Assembly: GCF_001613165.1 (NCBI RefSeq)
Contig: NZ_BDBV01000080.1
Location: forward strand, 1 to 64,000
Origin: Nocardia mexicana NBRC 108244
GTDB lineage: Bacteria > Actinomycetota > Actinomycetes > Mycobacteriales > Mycobacteriaceae
Length of the DNA stretch: 64,000 bases
Reading direction: 5' to 3'
Shown here piece by piece: positions 60,149-64,000 of this stretch (position 1 is its first letter; each line of letters starts with the position of its first letter). Below the pieces are notes generated by a model. The model saw nothing but the letters and a program-made list of their open reading frames with translations. It searched no databases and was not told the DNA's origin. The translations under genes were made by a program, and so were the position numbers.

Positions 60149-60819
60149 GGGGTGCTCCCGGGTGTGGGATTTGTTGTCCGGCCGCGGGTTTCGGCGATGC
60201 GGGTGGTGATCGCGGTCCCGGTGTGGTGGACGTCGGCGGGCACGGCCTGGGTGAGGCGGGCCCGCCGGGGTGGCGGTGGGTCGAAGGGGGTGTAGTGGGC
60301 GAGGTCGTCGAGTTCGCAGGCGAGGAGTTCGTCGTGCCAGCCGATCGCCCATACCGTGTCGGTGAGGTCGGCGATGGTGCGGCGGTAGCGGCGCACCGCT
60401 GCGGGGGCGCGGCCGGGGCGGGCGGCGGTGAGGACGAGGCCGATGACGATGACACCCTCGGGGGCGAGGCCGGCGTGCCATTCGCGTAGTCGGTCGGCGG
60501 CGGCGGTGAGGCCGGGCAGGCAGTCGCGGGCGGCGATCACCACGCGCCTGGTGGTTCGCGGGTTCGCGGGCCAGGCCAGGCCGCTGTCGGCGGCGTGGGC
60601 CCACCAGCGGGCGAGTGTCGAGGTGGCGGCGCCGCCGTGCGCGCCGAGCACCGCGAACAGCGGCGGGTGCGGGCCGGTGACCGGCAGCGGGGTCTCCCGG
60701 ATCGGGGCGCGGCGGTCCGGGGCGGGTGCGGTGATGGTGGCGGGGTCGAGGCGGCCGGGCGGCTGGTCGCCGGTGCCGTGTGCGTGGAGGTCGTGGACGG
60801 TGGCGGGCATCGCGGTCAT
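60145..60819 (-). CDS. MinD/DUF6668-like P-loop-type protein
   Basis: A 224-residue protein with a degenerate P-loop-like motif LFAVLGAHGGAATSTLARWW, then strand VVIAARDCLPGLTAAADRLR and VIVIGLVLTAARPGRAPAAV, a MinD/ParA-like arrangement. Catalytic residues are not all present, so ATP binding is uncertain. It starts at ATG 60819 with an ATGA overlap. I infer an assembly or positioning role by analogy, and the DUF6668 match is from memory. Confidence 0.6.
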   Translation of the reverse strand: MTAMPATVHDLHAHGTGDQPPGRLDPATITAPAPDRRAPIRETPLPVTGPHPPLFAVLGAHGGAATSTLARWWAHAADSGLAWPANPRTTRRVVIAARDCLPGLTAAADRLREWHAGLAPEGVIVIGLVLTAARPGRAPAAVRRYRRTIADLTDTVWAIGWHDELLACELDDLAHYTPFDPPPPRRARLTQAVPADVHHTGTAITTRIAETRGRTTNPTPGSTP

Positions 60820-61529
60820 CCCTGGCCCTGAATGTTGCTGATGAGCACCGTCCCGCCCTCGGCGGGGCGGGTGTTGATCACCTGGAGGTAGTCCACACGC
60901 TGCCGGTCGGGGTGGAGCTCGACGATGTGCACGTTGGCGGCGGTGTCGCTGAGCGGGGTGATCGCCACGCAATGGGTGGAACCGACGGGGATGGACGCGA
61001 TCCCGGCCGCGAGGCCCTCGGGGGCGAGTCCTGTCTCGGGGGCCACCAGGCGCAGTGCCGCGTCCGCGGATCGCTGGACGTAGTAGGCCTGCTCGAACGC
61101 CGCGACCACCCCGGCCACGCTGGTGGCGTCCCCGGCACGGTCGGTGACCATCGTTCCGGTCAGGCCGTCACACGCCCTGGCCGCCGCCGGCAGGGTGGTC
61201 GGTGGTGCCGCGGTGAGTGTCGGTGCACCCGTCCGGGTTCCGGGATCGCGGGTAGCGGTCGCGCCGATCACGATCAAAGCGATGACACTTGCGATGGCAC
61301 CGGCCACGACCCAGGCGCGTGCTGGGATGCGAGGACGGATCGGAGTGTGGCGTGGTGTCGGCTGGTCGGTGTGGGTTTGGTCGAGCCAGGTCCACTCCGC
61401 CCCCGGTTCGGGTGCCGGGTCGAGTTCGCGCGTGGCGGTGGGGCGTATAGGGGTCGCTGGTGGAGTATTCAGCCAGCCCCACTCGTCGCCGGTGCGGGGA
61501 TCGGTGTCGGTTGTGCTGTTGTGGGGCAA
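60816..61529 (-). CDS. Membrane-anchored VirB8-like protein
   Basis: A 237-residue protein starting with TTG behind a strong GGAGGTGA. The cytoplasmic N-terminal ~70 residues carry repeated DEWGWL and EWTWLD motifs. One membrane helix (AWVVAGAIASVIALIVIGAT) leads to an outside domain with VVAAFEQAYYVQRSADAALR, STHCVAITPLSDTAANVHIV and YLQVINTRPAEGGTVLISNI. This topology matches VirB8/TcpC family proteins that scaffold the channel. It shares no recognised catalytic residues with enzymes. Confidence 0.7.
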   Translation of the reverse strand: MPHNSTTDTDPRTGDEWGWLNTPPATPIRPTATRELDPAPEPGAEWTWLDQTHTDQPTPRHTPIRPRIPARAWVVAGAIASVIALIVIGATATRDPGTRTGAPTLTAAPPTTLPAAARACDGLTGTMVTDRAGDATSVAGVVAAFEQAYYVQRSADAALRLVAPETGLAPEGLAAGIASIPVGSTHCVAITPLSDTAANVHIVELHPDRQRVDYLQVINTRPAEGGTVLISNIQGQG

Positions 61530-61663
61530 CGGGATTCACCTCCTGCTTTGGTCGTTTGTGGATGGGTGTGGGCGGGGCCCTTCGGCGGAGGCAGGCCGGT
61601 GAGGGACTGCCCGGCCCGTCCTCTCTGGCACCGAGAACGGATGGGCGACTCCGCCGAAGGGGT

Positions 61664-63217
61664 TCAGCCGGTCGGCGCGGGTGACGCGGCCGGTCCGGGA
61701 CGTTCGGGAACAGGTGGCGGGCTTGCCGACGGTGACGGTGTCGCGATCGGGGTTGTCGCGGCTGGTGACATCGGCTTTGGTGCGGTGGTGGCGGGGTGGG
61801 TGGCGTCGATGTCGCGGGCCAGGGCGGTGAACCAGTCGGCGGCTGCGGTCAGGGGTGGTTGCCCGGTGGGGGTGGCGGTGGCGGTGGTGTAGGAGGCGCG
61901 GCGGCCGTCGGTGTCGCTGTAGCGGGTGCGTGTCGCGAGCTGGTAGAGGTCGGCGTCGTGGGACACGGTGGACCGGATCGCGTCGAAGGCTTGGTTGACC
62001 CACGACAGCGCGGTCTGGGGCGGGACGAGTTCGGCGACGGCTCCGGCGAGTGCGGTGCCCAGGATCGCGATCGCGCCGATCGGGTCGGCCATCCCGACCG
62101 TCGCCAGCTGCGCGATCGTGGTGGGGGTGAACACTTTCCTCGCGATGGTGACGGCGGTGTTGAGGCCGATCGTCCCGATCCGGAACAGCGCCGCCAGTGC
62201 TTGGTCGGGGCCGGGCATCGGGGTGGCCGGGTTCGAGGCTTCCGCGAGCCGCTGCCCCAGCGGGATGGCGGGTTGATACGACAGTTGGTCGAGGCTGTTG
62301 CCGGACAGGTCTTCACCGGCCACGCCGACCGCCGTCTTCCACGCCGTCGCCGCGAGTGCTTGGGCAGTGGTCGTAATGGCCGCGACCGGGTCGCGCTGAT
62401 CCGATTGCGCGGCAATGTTTTTCACCGTCTGCGTGATCGGCGTCCCCGCTGCCGGGGCGTCGCAGGTCAGGTCGCCGGTGGTGCAGAAGTCGGCGACCCG
62501 CCCCGACAACACCCCGTAATCGGTGGTGGCGGTGGTGTTCTGCCCGATCCCACTACCGGCGGTGGCGCCCGGAGTGAAGCGGATGCCGGCCACAGCGCTA
62601 CCCGAGGTGCCGGGTGCTGCCAGCGGGCTGGCTTGCTCCGGTCGTCCGGGAAACACCGGGCCGGGAGCGCGGTTCGGGTTAGCGAACAACGCGATGCCCG
62701 CCACCGCGCTCGGGTCGACAGTGCTGGTGCCGGTGCCGGTGCCGGTCCGGTGGGCGAAGTCGGCGGCGGCCGCGGCGCCCTGCCCGTATCCGGCAACGGC
62801 GAGCTTGGTGGCGGGACACCGTCGCGTGATCTCGGCCGCCGCCTCGCCGACCCGGTTCGCCGCGTCCGCGACCGCGTCGTCGTAGGGCTGGGCGAGGCCG
62901 TCGCTGCTGCGCCCGTAGGGCAGGTAGGCGCGTTGCACCAGGTCCCCGGCATGAGCGTGCAGCGGGGTGAACAGTTGCCCGAGCGCACCGGTCTCGATGA
63001 TCGGGTCCGCGTCCGCGTCTTGTGCGCCTTCCTCCGGTCCCTGGACCCCCAGCACATACAGCGCCGGACAGGTGGCACCGAGCGGGGCACCTACACCGGT
63101 CTGTGCCTGGACAGGACTGGCGAACATGACCGCAGCCACCAGCCCCGCTGTCGCCGTCGCGATCGTGCGGACCGCGCGGGCGACGGACGGTGTGTGGTGA
63201 GCGGTGCTGGGGTGCAT
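61664..63217 (-). CDS. Secreted cutinase-like protein with Gly in place of the nucleophile Ser
   Basis: A 517-residue secreted protein behind a strong GGAGGTGA. Signal peptide TATATAGLVAAVMFASPVQA, then a cutinase-like domain (ATCPALYVLGVQGPEEG, AVAGYGQGAAAAADFA, ADFCTTGDLTCDAP). The nucleophile elbow of active cutinases is GYSQG; here it is GYGQG, and no obvious catalytic His follows the CxxGDxxC loop. The remaining ~250 residues are a helical region ending in a Pro/Ser-rich tail. It is probably non-catalytic, perhaps a binding protein at the mycomembrane. Confidence 0.8.
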   Translation of the reverse strand: MHPSTAHHTPSVARAVRTIATATAGLVAAVMFASPVQAQTGVGAPLGATCPALYVLGVQGPEEGAQDADADPIIETGALGQLFTPLHAHAGDLVQRAYLPYGRSSDGLAQPYDDAVADAANRVGEAAAEITRRCPATKLAVAGYGQGAAAAADFAHRTGTGTGTSTVDPSAVAGIALFANPNRAPGPVFPGRPEQASPLAAPGTSGSAVAGIRFTPGATAGSGIGQNTTATTDYGVLSGRVADFCTTGDLTCDAPAAGTPITQTVKNIAAQSDQRDPVAAITTTAQALAATAWKTAVGVAGEDLSGNSLDQLSYQPAIPLGQRLAEASNPATPMPGPDQALAALFRIGTIGLNTAVTIARKVFTPTTIAQLATVGMADPIGAIAILGTALAGAVAELVPPQTALSWVNQAFDAIRSTVSHDADLYQLATRTRYSDTDGRRASYTTATATPTGQPPLTAAADWFTALARDIDATHPATTAPKPMSPAATTPIATPSPSASPPPVPERPGPAASPAPTG

Positions 63218-63259
63218 GGGTTTTCACCTCCTCGATGTGGTGGGGTTGGTTCTTCGGGG

Positions 63260-63301
63260 CCTGCCCGTGCCCGCCGGGGTTGGCTCCCGGGCACGGGCAG
63301 G
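63260..63301. terminator. Strong 14 bp hairpin between the two lipase-like genes
   Basis: CCTGCCCGTGCCCG and CGGGCACGGGCAGG form a perfect 14 bp stem with a 14-base loop, between the LIP-like gene (upstream) and the cutinase-like gene. There is no T-run. It could be a terminator or attenuator that tunes expression between the two genes. Confidence 0.5.
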
Positions 63302-63318
63302 CGGTTCCCCGAAAGGGG

Positions 63319-64000
63319 TCAGGGATGGCTCGTGGGGTCAGCGCGGCGGGGGTTGGCGGGCCGGGTGAGGTAGTCGGTCAGCCGGGTGAGGGTTTCGGTG
63401 ATCGCATCGGCTGCCGTTGACGTGTGGTCGGCGTCGTATTCGCGCCACGTGACGTGGGCGCCGCGGTGGTGGTAGTCGGTGAACACGCGCCGCCCGGCCT
63501 GGACCGGGACGATGCTGTCGTCGCGGCCGTGGTACAGGTGCAGCGGCACCTCGGGCGCGGTGTGCGCGAGGGTTTCGCGGGCCAACACGTAGCGCCACAT
63601 GGGGTCGTTCCACGGGTCGGGGCGTTCGCACCAGTGCCGCAGCGGTTGCCGGTACTGGTCGAAAAGGATGGCGGCGGTGAGGTTTTCCGCTGCGGCCGCG
63701 ATACGGCGGCCCTCGTCGGTGAGGACGTGCCGCAGCGGCAGATGGTGATACGCGCGCGACAACCCGATCACTCCCGCGAACCCGAGCACCGCCCACGGCC
63801 CCTCCTCGAGCTTCGGTATCAGCGCACCCAGATCCGACGCCACCGCGCCCGCCGCGACGCCCCGAAGATCCAGCTCGGGTGCATACCCGTGAAGTAGTTC
63901 CCCGGCTACGGCGACAGCGCGGCCGCCGTCCCCGTACCCCCAGGCCGCGACCGGTGCGTCGGCGGTGTCCAGGTCGGGCAATCGGCGGGTGGCGCGGGCC
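63319..64000 (-). CDS. LIP-type secretory lipase homologue, 5' end cut by the window
   Basis: The C-terminal ~227 residues of a LIP-family (secretory lipase) protein; the start is beyond the right edge. It reads AAWGYGDGGRAVAVAGELLH, YAPELDLRGVAAGAVASDL, the Asp in LYHGRDDSIVPVQAGRRV and the His in YDADHTSTAADAI. The nucleophile elbow, normally GYSQGG, is GYGDGG, so Ser is replaced by Gly as in the neighbouring cutinase-like gene, while Asp and His are kept. It is likely non-catalytic or has an altered mechanism. Confidence 0.8.
   Translation of the reverse strand, partial: ARATRRLPDLDTADAPVAAWGYGDGGRAVAVAGELLHGYAPELDLRGVAAGAVASDLGALIPKLEEGPWAVLGFAGVIGLSRAYHHLPLRHVLTDEGRRIAAAAENLTAAILFDQYRQPLRHWCERPDPWNDPMWRYVLARETLAHTAPEVPLHLYHGRDDSIVPVQAGRRVFTDYHHRGAHVTWREYDADHTSTAADAITETLTRLTDYLTRPANPRRADPTSHP

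Noticed and set aside
61796-63373. Long plus-strand frame opposite the cutinase-like gene
   Set aside because: Gly/Arg-rich antisense of a clear secreted protein; no ribosome binding site.
1-64000. CRISPR arrays, tRNA or rRNA genes, attachment sites
   Set aside because: No regularly spaced direct repeats, cloverleaf-like or rRNA segments were recognised by eye; a dedicated RNA search could still find a small RNA.

Overview
The window looks like a high-GC mycolate actinomycete, most likely Nocardia or a close relative. The support is a T7SS (EspC-like) substrate at the left edge, an MmpL transporter, DUF574 methyltransferases, a conservon-type P450 pair, a perfect actinobacterial SOS box, a mycobacterial-type CRP site, and cutinase- and LIP-lipase-related proteins. 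No rRNA, tRNA or CRISPR array was seen. The species assignment is inference.

Left part (0-10.5 kb): a patchy, decayed region. It holds a T7SS substrate gene, two short Fur-like winged-helix genes without a metal-binding half, two lipoprotein genes, fragments of a methyltransferase and a transposase, an mmpL gene, and a complete IS3-family element whose left end sits on the mmpL start. At 10.2-15.1 kb a small protein and a 1214-residue STAND NTPase with a WD40 array share a short AQGVxxGxxNTQ motif and look like a two-gene conflict or signalling module.

Middle part (15.4-25.4 kb, minus strand): a tightly coupled operon with many ATGA, GTGA or TGATG overlaps. Reading downstream from 25.4 kb: a resolvase-like regulator, two small proteins, a CYP157-like P450, a CYP154-like P450, small proteins, a 22-codon peptide gene behind a near-perfect Shine-Dalgarno, a nucleoside hydrolase, three DUF574 methyltransferases, and a Cys-pair protein. 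It resembles an uncharacterised biosynthetic or signalling cluster. Divergent from it are a class IV aminotransferase and an XRE-SUMF1 fusion. From 28 to 32.8 kb come a TPR regulator, two GNAT acetyltransferases and an ImuA'-like gene behind a perfect LexA box.

Right part (32.9-64 kb, all minus strand): a very long conjugation operon that enters from beyond the right edge. It encodes a LIP-lipase-like protein, a cutinase-like protein, VirB8-like and DUF8175-like anchored proteins, a P-loop-like protein, two TrbC/VirB2-like small membrane proteins, an alpha/beta hydrolase, a TrbL/VirB6-like channel protein, an SCO6880-family protein, a VirB4 ATPase, a NADAR-SLOG protein, an NlpC/P60 hydrolase, an array of divergent paralogues, and finally the VirD4/TraG coupling protein and a double DUF4913 protein. 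No relaxase or integrase is visible, so the window is part of a larger ICE or conjugative plasmid.

The most striking signal is a shared C-terminal tail (A-[IV]-D-x-x-[LF]-P, then often W, then Pro/Thr/Asp-rich, ending in [ED]P-stop). It occurs on 13 proteins of this operon, including one of unrelated fold (NADAR-SLOG). I infer a targeting or secretion tag. Several genes carry single-base frameshifts (near 19.05, 21.3, 39.05, 43.0 and 51.69 kb), which may be assembly errors or real decay.
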